From positions 682,001 to 746,000 of the forward strand of contig NC_008710.1 of the NCBI RefSeq assembly GCF_000012085.2: a DNA stretch of 64,000 nt, written 5' to 3'. Shown in pieces: positions 28,251 to 36,494 of this stretch (the stretch's first letter is position 1; every line of letters begins with the position of its first letter). The DNA is from Borrelia turicatae 91E135. Its GTDB lineage: Bacteria; Spirochaetota; Spirochaetia; Borreliales; Borreliaceae. A program made the position numbers and the translations under genes. The notes beneath the pieces are model-generated. The model had not been told where the DNA came from. It saw only the letters and a program-made list of their open reading frames with translations, and did not search any database.

Positions 28251-30815
28251 ATGCTAGATTCAGAAAACAAAGAGCTTTTAGAGATTTTTTTTGAGGAGGC
28301 TCAGAATCTTGTAGATACTCTTGAAGAGAATATTATGTCATTAGAGGATGACCCTAATAATGCAGAAACTATTGATGAGATATTTAGGGCGGCGCATACT
28401 CTTAAGGGCGGTTCAGCTTCTGTTGATATGATGGAACTTTCAGGTTTTACTCATGTTGTTGAGGATGTATTTGATGCTATTAGAGATAACAAATTAAAGA
28501 TATGTAATGACCTTGTTGATTTACTTTTAAATGCACTTGATGTAATAAAAGGCATGCTTGATGCACGTCTGAATGGAGATGTTTATTTACAAGATGTAAG
28601 CGAGCTTAAAAATAAATTAAGAAGGTTTTTAGGAGACGAGCATCAGACAGTTTCCGAGATATCTTTAGAGAATATAAATGATGATGAATTTTTGCTTTCT
28701 TCCCGTGAGCTTAGTGATATGTGCGAAGTTGTTGGACTTGGGCAAAAAGTTTTAAAAGTGAGTATTTATTTTAATAAAGATAATCCTATGGCTACAATTG
28801 CTGGTATACAGATGTTTCAAGCTTTAAAAGATTTAGGACCAATTCTGTATACGGTGCCTAATTATGAACAGCTTATTGCAGATAAGTTTTTAAGAAGAGT
28901 AGATTATTATTTAATATCTTTAAATAAGAATACTATTGAGGAAAAGATCAAATTGTCTGGTGTTGCTTTGAGTTATGCAATTGATGAATTTGATATTGAT
29001 AGTGAGTTGGCAAAAACAGAGGCAATTGAAAGAAATACTGTTGTTTATGATACTCTGTCTGAAGGAAAAGTGCGGCTTTCTAATGATGAGCTTATAAGTT
29101 TAAGAGAGCGTGTTGGTGATGCTAAGTTATTTGAGGTAAAGTTAAATTTCAATAAAGATAATCCTATGTCAACGATTTCTGGACTTCAGATGTTGCAGGC
29201 GTTAAAAAGTTTAGGAGAAGTTTATAAATCTATTCCCGAAGATTTATTAGCTGATAAATTTTTTGATTTTATTGTATATTATTTAATATCAGATACCTCA
29301 GTGGATAGTATTTCTAAAAAGGTAGATTTGTCAGATGTTGTTGTTAGTTTTGATATTAACGAAGTTGATTTAAAAAATATTAAGGATGTAAATTTAAATA
29401 CCGAAGTTGGTAGTTATGCCTCTTCTAAGGAATCTAAGAAGACAACTGTAAATGTCAATTTGATTAGAATTGATAGTAAAAGAATAGATTCCATATTAAA
29501 CCTTGTGAGTGAAGCCGTTATAAGTAAGTCAACTTATAATCAAATAAATTCTGATATGACCTCTTTCCTTTATAGTTTTAATTATTTTTATGATTATCAA
29601 GAAAGTTTTCGCAATAGTTTTTTGGTAGATTTAAAGATAATTTTTAAGGATATGGGTTTGGAATTGGAAAGCTCTCTTGAAAACCAAATAGCAAATTTGG
29701 TGGAGCATAAGCTTGATAGAACTTTACAGGATATGGTAGGTTTAAGAGATTTACTATTTAAAATTCTTCAAGATTCTAGATTTGCCTCTGGTAGACTCTC
29801 TAGGATAATTACTGATTTGCATGAGAGTGTTTTAAAGACAAGAATGCTACCAGTTTCTAGTATTTTTTCAAGATTTGCAAGAGTGGTAAGAGACCTTTCA
29901 AAGAAGCTAGGCAAGATTGTAGAGCTTAGTACTGAAGGGGAAGATACGGAAGTTGATAAATCTGTTATAGATGATCTTGTAGATCCTTTAATGCATTGTG
30001 TTAGAAATTCTATGGATCATGGTCTTGAAACTGCTGATGAGAGACTTAGCAAGGGTAAAGATAAAGCTGGTCATATAATTTTGCGTGCCAAGAATGAAGG
30101 TAATGTGATATCAATTGAGATTGAGGATGATGGAAGAGGTATAGATCCAGATATTATTAGGCAAAAATCAATTGAGAAAGGTTTAATAAAAGAAGATATG
30201 GTTTTATCTGAGAGTGAGATTTTGAACTTAATTTTTGAACCAGGATTTTCAACAGCTAGTCAGATTACAGATGTTTCTGGCAGAGGCGTAGGACTTGATG
30301 TTGTTAAAAATAATATTAAGAAATTAAATGGAACTATTGTTATAGATTCAAAAGTTAATGTTGGTACTACTTTTAAAATAAAGCTTCCTTTAACATTAGT
30401 GATTGTGCAAGGTCTTCTTGTAAAGTCAGGCAGTGAGATTTATGTTATTCCTTTAAATAGTGTTCTTGAAACACATAGAATTAGCGAAGAAAATATTAAG
30501 CTTCTTGAAAATGATCATGAAGTGTATAATTTAAGGGAAGAAGTTATATCTGTGCTTAGACTTGATGAGCTTTTTAATATAAATAACGATCAAAACCTGT
30601 ATGAGAAGTTTTTAATAGTCATTAGCGTTAATGATAAAAAGGCTGGGATAGTTGTGGATTCTATTCTTGGAGAAGAAGATTTTGTTGTAAAACCTATTAA
30701 AGATAAGTATGCTTCAAGTCCCGGCATAGTTGGAGCTACTACACTTGGTAATGGTAAGGTTGTCTTAATTATTGATGTATTTAGGCTTTTTGACCTGAAA
30801 GATATGAAAGGATAG
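28251..30815 (+). CDS. cheA2: Chemotaxis histidine kinase CheA2
   Basis: This is the central kinase of the chemotaxis array. In the 854-residue product, the Hpt domain has the phosphorylated His in RAAHTLKGG (His49). Two similar P2-type CheY-binding modules follow (about 168-235 and 292-355, each with FNKDNPM). Then come the dimerisation region (about 390-560), the ATPase domain with HCVRNSMDHG, DDGRGIDPD and GRGVGLDVVK, and a C-terminal CheW-like domain. The Shine-Dalgarno sequence (TAGGA) is unusually far from the ATG. It is the second gene of the flaA operon. Confidence 0.97.
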   Translation: MLDSENKELLEIFFEEAQNLVDTLEENIMSLEDDPNNAETIDEIFRAAHTLKGGSASVDMMELSGFTHVVEDVFDAIRDNKLKICNDLVDLLLNALDVIKGMLDARLNGDVYLQDVSELKNKLRRFLGDEHQTVSEISLENINDDEFLLSSRELSDMCEVVGLGQKVLKVSIYFNKDNPMATIAGIQMFQALKDLGPILYTVPNYEQLIADKFLRRVDYYLISLNKNTIEEKIKLSGVALSYAIDEFDIDSELAKTEAIERNTVVYDTLSEGKVRLSNDELISLRERVGDAKLFEVKLNFNKDNPMSTISGLQMLQALKSLGEVYKSIPEDLLADKFFDFIVYYLISDTSVDSISKKVDLSDVVVSFDINEVDLKNIKDVNLNTEVGSYASSKESKKTTVNVNLIRIDSKRIDSILNLVSEAVISKSTYNQINSDMTSFLYSFNYFYDYQESFRNSFLVDLKIIFKDMGLELESSLENQIANLVEHKLDRTLQDMVGLRDLLFKILQDSRFASGRLSRIITDLHESVLKTRMLPVSSIFSRFARVVRDLSKKLGKIVELSTEGEDTEVDKSVIDDLVDPLMHCVRNSMDHGLETADERLSKGKDKAGHIILRAKNEGNVISIEIEDDGRGIDPDIIRQKSIEKGLIKEDMVLSESEILNLIFEPGFSTASQITDVSGRGVGLDVVKNNIKKLNGTIVIDSKVNVGTTFKIKLPLTLVIVQGLLVKSGSEIYVIPLNSVLETHRISEENIKLLENDHEVYNLREEVISVLRLDELFNINNDQNLYEKFLIVISVNDKKAGIVVDSILGEEDFVVKPIKDKYASSPGIVGATTLGNGKVVLIIDVFRLFDLKDMKG

Positions 30816-30819
30816 TCTT

Positions 30820-32205
30820 ATGATGGAAATAAAAGAGATATGTTTAGGGGATCATAATGTGAGTAATCAGGTTAAAGGACCTACTCCTGTCAATTTAGAT
30901 TTTAAAGTAGTTTCTTTTAATATTGGAAATGATAATTATCTTGTAGATATTATGCAAGTTAAGGAGATTAGGAAATCTAGTAATTTTACATATGTCCCAA
31001 ATGCTAAAAAATATGTAGTTGGTCTTGATAATTTAAGAGGAGAAATAATCTCTATTATTGATTTGAGAATAATGTTTAATTTAGAAGTCCTTAAGAGAAA
31101 TCTTGAAGATATTATGGTTCTTAGGAATGGTGATTTATTAATAGGAGTTATTGTTGATAAGGTTAATAATGTTTTTTCAATTGATTCTTCTTTAATTCAA
31201 GATCCTCATCCTGTTTTGTCCCAAGAAGCACTTATACGTTACATAAAGGGAGTAGTTGAGTATGGTGAAAAGTTATATATTCTTCTTGATGTTGATAGAA
31301 TTTTTGATTATGATAGGGAAGAAGAAATTTTATTGGAAGATAGCAGAAATTATGATGAGATAGATGCTTCTGGAAATGAGAATAACTCATTGTCTTATAG
31401 CAATAATTTTTTAGAATTGTCAGAATCATCTGTTGGTGATCTTGCGACATCGTCTAAGAGTGATTTAGATGATTTAAAGGTTATTAAAGAAAATCTTTTT
31501 AAATATTCTTTCAATGCGTCTTTAGTAAATGATGAATTTTTAAAGGAAATCGGTATGCAATTAGATATTGCAAATATTAATGATTTATCTTATGATAATT
31601 TTTTAGGTGAATTTTATTCAAAATCATCAGGACGCTTATGGGATGACAGATATTTGAAAGAATTTCAGGATGAAATTGTTAAGCCATATATTAATGAAAT
31701 GAGTGGTGTTGGTACTGTTTTAAATGTTTTTGAGGTTGGATGTGGTGATGGAAAGGAGACAATATCTTTTGTGAATGTTTTATATGAGTCTTATAAAGAT
31801 CCTTTTAAGGTAACAGCTATTGATAATAATTTAGTTAAAGTAATTGGCACTTCTAATTTGATTTTCTCAGGGTCTGATATTAATTTAAGCGAGATTTATA
31901 GAAAAAATTCCTTTGAGCAGAGTCCGGGAGTTTATAAATTCAAGCCGGAAATTATGAATAATATTTTATTTGAATATTCAGATGCTATTTTATCAGAATT
32001 TCCAGAAAATTTGGGAATTATTTTTTTAAGGGATATTTTATGTTTCTTGAATGATGATGGGCAGAATTTAATTCTGGATGCGATTGCAGAAAAATCTGTG
32101 AGCGGTGCTCTTTTAATTTTAGGAGATAATGAAGAACTTAAGAACAATGATCTTTTTGTGAAAGATAGATCTGTGAAATATTTTAATTTGTATAAAAGGA
32201 TTTAA
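30820..32205 (+). CDS. cheW3: CheW fused to a CheR-like methyltransferase domain (CheW3)
   Basis: The 461-residue product is a two-domain protein. Residues about 25-165 form a CheW domain (YLVDIMQVKEI, LDNLRGEIISIIDLR), which couples receptors to CheA. After an acidic, Ser/Asn-rich linker (about 170-220) comes a CheR-like domain (about 225-461) with a SAM-binding-type loop EVGCGDGKE near residue 306 and IIFLRDILCFL in place of the usual CRN-type motif. Such CheW-CheR-like fusions are known in spirochaete arrays. Whether the methyltransferase is active is unclear. It is four bases downstream of cheA2. Confidence 0.93.
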   Translation: MMEIKEICLGDHNVSNQVKGPTPVNLDFKVVSFNIGNDNYLVDIMQVKEIRKSSNFTYVPNAKKYVVGLDNLRGEIISIIDLRIMFNLEVLKRNLEDIMVLRNGDLLIGVIVDKVNNVFSIDSSLIQDPHPVLSQEALIRYIKGVVEYGEKLYILLDVDRIFDYDREEEILLEDSRNYDEIDASGNENNSLSYSNNFLELSESSVGDLATSSKSDLDDLKVIKENLFKYSFNASLVNDEFLKEIGMQLDIANINDLSYDNFLGEFYSKSSGRLWDDRYLKEFQDEIVKPYINEMSGVGTVLNVFEVGCGDGKETISFVNVLYESYKDPFKVTAIDNNLVKVIGTSNLIFSGSDINLSEIYRKNSFEQSPGVYKFKPEIMNNILFEYSDAILSEFPENLGIIFLRDILCFLNDDGQNLILDAIAEKSVSGALLILGDNEELKNNDLFVKDRSVKYFNLYKRI

Positions 32206-32216
32206 AGGAGAAATTA

Positions 32217-32702
32217 ATGAGAATAGATTATATAGAGCCATTTTTAGATGCTGCTTCTTCAGTTTTAAGGGATATGTTGCTTGTTGAAGATATTCAGATG
32301 GGCAGTCCTGGACTGAAGTCGATAAATCAAAAAATAAGAGGTGTGTCTGTAATTGTGGGACTTGCAGGTTCTGTTGAAGGTAGTATTATTATTGATATGG
32401 ATATTGATACCGCGCTTTTTGTTGCTTCAAAGTTGAATTTTGAGGAGTATGTTGATTTTGATGATGAAGAGACTAAAGAGATGGTAGCAGCAACTCTTAC
32501 GGAAGTTGGTAATATTATTGCTGGCAATTTTGTTACTACTTTGCATGCTAAGGGTTTTGTATTTGATATAACCCCACCAGCTTTTATTTATGGAGAAAAT
32601 ATGAAAATAAGTAATAAGGGTTCTGAGGCATTAATAGTTCCCTTTACTTTACCAGATGGTAAAATTATCGAAGTTAATATTGCAATAAGAGAGAGGGTTT
32701 GA
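32217..32702 (+). CDS. cheX: CheY-P phosphatase CheX
   Basis: CheX removes phosphate from CheY-P and replaces CheZ in spirochaetes. The 161-residue product has the catalytic E-x-x-N motif in LTEVGNIIAGN (around residues 93-103) and the beta-sheet dimerisation region after it. AAAGGAG precedes the ATG. It lies between cheW3 and cheY3 in the operon. Confidence 0.96.
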   Translation: MRIDYIEPFLDAASSVLRDMLLVEDIQMGSPGLKSINQKIRGVSVIVGLAGSVEGSIIIDMDIDTALFVASKLNFEEYVDFDDEETKEMVAATLTEVGNIIAGNFVTTLHAKGFVFDITPPAFIYGENMKISNKGSEALIVPFTLPDGKIIEVNIAIRERV

Positions 32703-32750
32703 TATGATTATGAAGTTGAAAATACTTATTATGAAAGAAGAGGGTTTAAT

Positions 32751-33191
32751 ATGATCCAGAAAACTACAATTGCTGTGGATTCTTCAAATAAACCAAAGGG
32801 GATCAATTATGACACCGGAGTTCCTTTTAATGTTTTGATTGTGGATGATTCAGTTTTTACTGTAAAGCAACTTACACAAATTTTTACTTCTGAAGGATTC
32901 AATATTATTGATACTGCTGCTGATGGTGAAGAAGCTGTGATTAAATATAAAAACCATTATCCTAATATTGATGTTGTTACTCTTGATATTACTATGCCCA
33001 AGATGGATGGGATAACTTGTCTTTCTAATATTATGGAATTTGATAAAAATGCTAAAGTAATAATGATTTCTGCTTTAGGAAAAGAACAGTTGGTGAAAGA
33101 TTGTTTGATTAAAGGTGCAAAGACATTTATTGTGAAGCCTCTTGATAGAGCCAAGGTGCTTCAAAGAGTGATGTCTGTGTTTGTTAAATGA
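32751..33191 (+). CDS. cheY3: Chemotaxis response regulator CheY3
   Basis: This is the phospho-acceptor that acts on the flagellar motor. The 146-residue receiver has the acidic pair Asp32/Asp33, the phosphorylated Asp79 in VTLDITMP, Ser107 in the switch position (MISALG) and Lys129 (IVKPL). An N-terminal extension of about 25 residues precedes the domain. It is the last gene of the operon, downstream of cheX by 48 bases. Confidence 0.96.
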   Translation: MIQKTTIAVDSSNKPKGINYDTGVPFNVLIVDDSVFTVKQLTQIFTSEGFNIIDTAADGEEAVIKYKNHYPNIDVVTLDITMPKMDGITCLSNIMEFDKNAKVIMISALGKEQLVKDCLIKGAKTFIVKPLDRAKVLQRVMSVFVK

Positions 33192-33211
33192 AATAGTATG
33201 TGTTTAGTAGC

Positions 33212-33724
33212 TTAGTATTTTTTGTAAAAAATCATTGCATTACTTATTTCATTTAAGTGTTTTGTGAAATATGACATATTAAGATTGAAAATTTCTAATT
33301 TATTTTTATTATTGTTGCCTATATGTAGCTCTAGCTTATAAAAGCCCTTTTTGGTATATATTAGTGCTGAGCTTTTAAAAATTGAATCTATGGCTTTAAT
33401 TTTAAATATTTTATATTTTGAGAAATCTTTGTCAATAATTTCACTTTGTAGTAAATATTTGTTGGCTTCTTTATAAGTTGGAGTTATTGCAGTATAGTTA
33501 ATTTTATCTCTGAAAATGCTCTTTATAAAATTTTCTGTTAATTCATATATTTGCATTTCATGTGTGCCTTTTGGATGTTTGGTATAATATTCTTCTTCTA
33601 TTATTAAATTAAAAGCAGAGTATTTTTTTGTTGCTTCTGATGATCGTTTTTCAATTGAAGTTGTTATTAATCTTGAGTGGATTGATGTGTTAATAATTAA
33701 TAACAGAAATATTTTTTTTATCAT
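33212..33724 (-). CDS. Exported protein of unknown function
   Basis: The 170-residue product begins with a hydrophobic signal-like segment (IFLLLIINTS) and has no lipobox Cys. The rest is a mixed alpha/beta sequence rich in Lys, Tyr and Ile. I do not recognise a family. It overlaps the end of the membrane-protein gene upstream by four bases, so the two are probably translated together and may act together at the inner membrane or in the periplasm. Confidence 0.72.
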   Translation of the reverse strand: MIKKIFLLLIINTSIHSRLITTSIEKRSSEATKKYSAFNLIIEEEYYTKHPKGTHEMQIYELTENFIKSIFRDKINYTAITPTYKEANKYLLQSEIIDKDFSKYKIFKIKAIDSIFKSSALIYTKKGFYKLELHIGNNNKNKLEIFNLNMSYFTKHLNEISNAMIFYKKY

Positions 33725-34767
33725 ACATGTTCCTTATTACTGTTGATTATTCTTTTCACTTTTTCAATTTCTAAAGGAAGTTTGCTTCTTCTTTTTGCGT
33801 TTAGTTTGTCTTTTAGTAAAACATTATTAAATGTTTTTGCCATTTCATATACTTTTTCTTCACTGAAATGGAATGGAATTTGAATTTTTCTATACTCAAT
33901 TGGATTTTGTAATACTTTTTGCATTAGTATAATTGGATTTAGAAAACTTGCTTTAAAAAATTTATAAAAATTTGTTAAAAACAGCGCAAATGATATAAAA
34001 AGTGTAAATAAAAATATTCCAATTACAGAATCATTTTTTCTTTGCAGATACTTATCTATATAGAATTTTGTTTGTTCCATTTCGATAATTTTGTATTCAC
34101 TAGGACTGTAGTAGAAAAATATATCGTCAGATTTAGAATATATCGTTTTATCTGTATCTTTAATTATTAGTATAAAGGGATATTTTTCTTTGATATAGTT
34201 TTTTTCAGTTGTTATTGAGATGTTTTTTATGATATTAAATTCTTGCTTTTCTGGAATTGTATTTGCAAAACCTGAACTTGAAAATATTATAAAAAATATG
34301 AATGGAATTAGTAAACTTATTGAAAATGTTCTTGCAAATGCAACTAAGATTAGATTTTTTTCTTTTGGATTATAATAAATTTCAATCATTAAGTCGTTAA
34401 ATCTAAGGAGTCTTAAGAATCTTAGTTTGAAAAGTGAAAGTACGATTGGACTTAGAATTGTTTCGTGAGGATTAATTATATTTTGGATTTGATGAGAGCT
34501 ATAAAATATTAAAGGAATTAAGCAATGAATTAGATCAAAAAATAAATTATTTCTTATATATATTTGTAGTTTTTGTGAAAAATAAGCTTTTGAAATTTTG
34601 TATAAAAAAATCAAGATCAATATTGCATCGAATAAAAATCCGATGAATATTAGAGCAAATCGGATCTTGTATGGCAAGAAAAGTATTATTGATAATTCTT
34701 CTATTAGGAATGCAATTATTGATGCGATTAAAGTGGCCTTAAAAAAATTTGAAAGTATCTTTACCAT
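33721..34767 (-). CDS. Membrane protein with voltage-sensor-like N-terminus and HAMP-like C-terminus
   Basis: The 348-residue product has about four hydrophobic helices in its first half. Residues 72-89 (NNLFFDLIHCLIPLIF) and 111-125 (SLFKLRFLRLLRF, with Arg116, Arg119 and Arg122 every third position) resemble the S3 and S4 helices of voltage-gated channels. A further helix (about 145-165) is followed by a periplasmic segment (about 168-245), another helix (about 247-266) and a HAMP-like stretch. No pore selectivity motif (GYG) or enzymatic output domain is seen. The family is not recognised. It lies in an operon of three genes of unknown function. Confidence 0.75.
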   Translation of the reverse strand: MVKILSNFFKATLIASIIAFLIEELSIILFLPYKIRFALIFIGFLFDAILILIFLYKISKAYFSQKLQIYIRNNLFFDLIHCLIPLIFYSSHQIQNIINPHETILSPIVLSLFKLRFLRLLRFNDLMIEIYYNPKEKNLILVAFARTFSISLLIPFIFFIIFSSSGFANTIPEKQEFNIIKNISITTEKNYIKEKYPFILIIKDTDKTIYSKSDDIFFYYSPSEYKIIEMEQTKFYIDKYLQRKNDSVIGIFLFTLFISFALFLTNFYKFFKASFLNPIILMQKVLQNPIEYRKIQIPFHFSEEKVYEMAKTFNNVLLKDKLNAKRRSKLPLEIEKVKRIINSNKEHV

Positions 34768-35624
34768 TTATTTTTCCTAGCTATTTCTAGAAGTTCTTTA
34801 ATAATTCTTGGATCATGCTCCTTTGAGCTTAATTGTTTTATTGAAAACCAGCTCTCGTCATAACCTATAAATCCCTTTATTCTATTGTTTTTAATGTTTG
34901 GTATTCTAGTTCTGTTTGAAAAAATGGATATTAATGTTGCAATTGGCGATATGTTACTTAGATTTTCATACTTAAATAGACTTTGAGTTATCAGACTAAC
35001 TGTATTGTCATCTAAAAATTCGATTTCTCTGCTAACTAATTTTGCTGTATTTTCAATATTTCTTGGCATTAATTTTATTTCTTTTTCTAAATAAAACTTA
35101 ATTATTAAGACTCTTAATAAGAGTAGAATTTTTATGTAATTTTTTACAATTTTTGAAGAATCAAGCATATCATTTTCTTTTTTGATTAGGTGTGTTGTGT
35201 AAGAATTTTTGTCTTCAAAGAGTTTGTTTATATAAAATGTTATATGTCCGCTACTTATGGCATTAAAATCGTATAAGAATTCTTTTCTTAAGTAAGGATT
35301 TGCTTTAATAGAACCAAATATTAATTCTAGATTGTTTTTATTAAGCTCTTTGTTAAAGAGGTCTTTTACAATGTTTAGATCGATAGATTCGATGTTTGAT
35401 AAAACAAGAGGAGTAATTATTATGTCGGTTTTTTCTTTAACGTATTGAATAAGTAAATCAGTATCAGATTTAAAGTTTTCGTCTATAAATGTTGAAATAG
35501 TTTTTTTATTTTCTTCTAAGTATTTGATTATTTCAATTTCTTTTTCAAAAACTGATAATCCCTTTATGCTTTCATGATTAAATAAATAATGATACAGGTG
35601 TGGGAAATATACTTTTGAATTCAT
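34761..35624 (-). CDS. Conserved protein of unknown function
   Basis: I do not recognise this 287-residue, mainly helical protein. No signal peptide is evident; there is one moderately hydrophobic stretch (KILLLLRVLIIKFYL, around 165-180) probably buried in a helix bundle. It overlaps both neighbours by four to seven bases, so it is part of a tightly coupled unit with the HAD phosphatase upstream and the sensor-like membrane protein downstream. Confidence 0.75.
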   Translation of the reverse strand: MNSKVYFPHLYHYLFNHESIKGLSVFEKEIEIIKYLEENKKTISTFIDENFKSDTDLLIQYVKEKTDIIITPLVLSNIESIDLNIVKDLFNKELNKNNLELIFGSIKANPYLRKEFLYDFNAISSGHITFYINKLFEDKNSYTTHLIKKENDMLDSSKIVKNYIKILLLLRVLIIKFYLEKEIKLMPRNIENTAKLVSREIEFLDDNTVSLITQSLFKYENLSNISPIATLISIFSNRTRIPNIKNNRIKGFIGYDESWFSIKQLSSKEHDPRIIKELLEIARKNKW

Positions 35625-36283
35625 TTGATTATGTCTAAAAGTTCAGATGGACTACTTAAAATGTATTTTGCTCCGCTTTCTTTTAATTCTTTTATTGTTC
35701 TAAATCCCCATGAAACCCCTATAGGTAAAAATCCTGCATTCTGAGCAGTAATCATATCAACATCGCTGTCTCCGATGTATGCTATTTCCTTTGGCATGAG
35801 ATTTAATTCTATTATCATGTCAAGTGCATTTGAAGGATCTGGTTTTGCCTCAAATCTTGGTGAGTAGCCCCTCACTTCAAAGAAGTTTATGTCTTTGAAT
35901 ATATCTTTTGATATTATTAATAGTTCTTCATGGTTTTTATTGCTTAAGATTCCAACAGGAATGTTAAGTGAATTTAGTTTTCTTAAAAGTTCTGGTATAC
36001 CATCATATGCTTTTGTTAGGGAAGAAAGATTTTGATTGTATGCTTTTACAAATTCTTGATAAAGATTATCTTTGAGGTGTTTATCATTTAAGTTTACGTT
36101 AAGATGCTCTAAGGTGTTCTCTACTAATTTAGAATATCCTCTGCCAACAAGAGTGTTAAATTCATCTATTTTAATTTCTGTATATCCTAATTTTTTTAGT
36201 GCCAAGTTCATTGAAAATGCAATATCCATGATGCTGTTTATTAAAGTTCCATCCATGTCGAAAATGCAGGCTTTAATTCTCAT
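35621..36283 (-). CDS. gph: HAD-superfamily phosphatase, phosphoglycolate phosphatase-like
   Basis: The 220-residue product has HAD motif I (FDMDGTL, Asp9/Asp11), a helical cap, motif II (GILSNK), Lys in EAKPDPSNA and motif IV (YIGDSDVDM). This is the Gph/PGP-like subgroup. The true substrate is uncertain, since family members act on many small phosphates. It is the first gene of the leftward group 33212-36283. Confidence 0.9.
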   Translation of the reverse strand: MRIKACIFDMDGTLINSIMDIAFSMNLALKKLGYTEIKIDEFNTLVGRGYSKLVENTLEHLNVNLNDKHLKDNLYQEFVKAYNQNLSSLTKAYDGIPELLRKLNSLNIPVGILSNKNHEELLIISKDIFKDINFFEVRGYSPRFEAKPDPSNALDMIIELNLMPKEIAYIGDSDVDMITAQNAGFLPIGVSWGFRTIKELKESGAKYILSSPSELLDIIK

Positions 36284-36429
36284 ATTTTAATCCTTTTGTC
36301 ATTATCATAATGTGCCTTCATTTTATCATTATTTTTTGCCTTTTATTAAATTTATTGCATGATTTTTGATATTTTACATTGTTTTTGATTTTTTTCTGAA
36401 AATCTCTTGAAAATATTTGTTTTTAGTTT

Positions 36430-36453
36430 TAACCTATTTGGTTAGGGTATAAA
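36430..36453 (+). promoter_or_regulatory. Candidate promoter and operator of the ABC transporter operon
   Basis: A TATAAA -10-like element (36448-36453) lies 41 bases before the ATG. Just upstream is a small perfect inverted repeat TAACC-TATTT-GGTTA (36430-36444), in the spacer where a repressor could bind. There is no good -35. Confidence 0.4.
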
Positions 36454-36494
36454 TAAAATGTTATTTATCTTTATTGAATTTCAGGTTATCTTTA

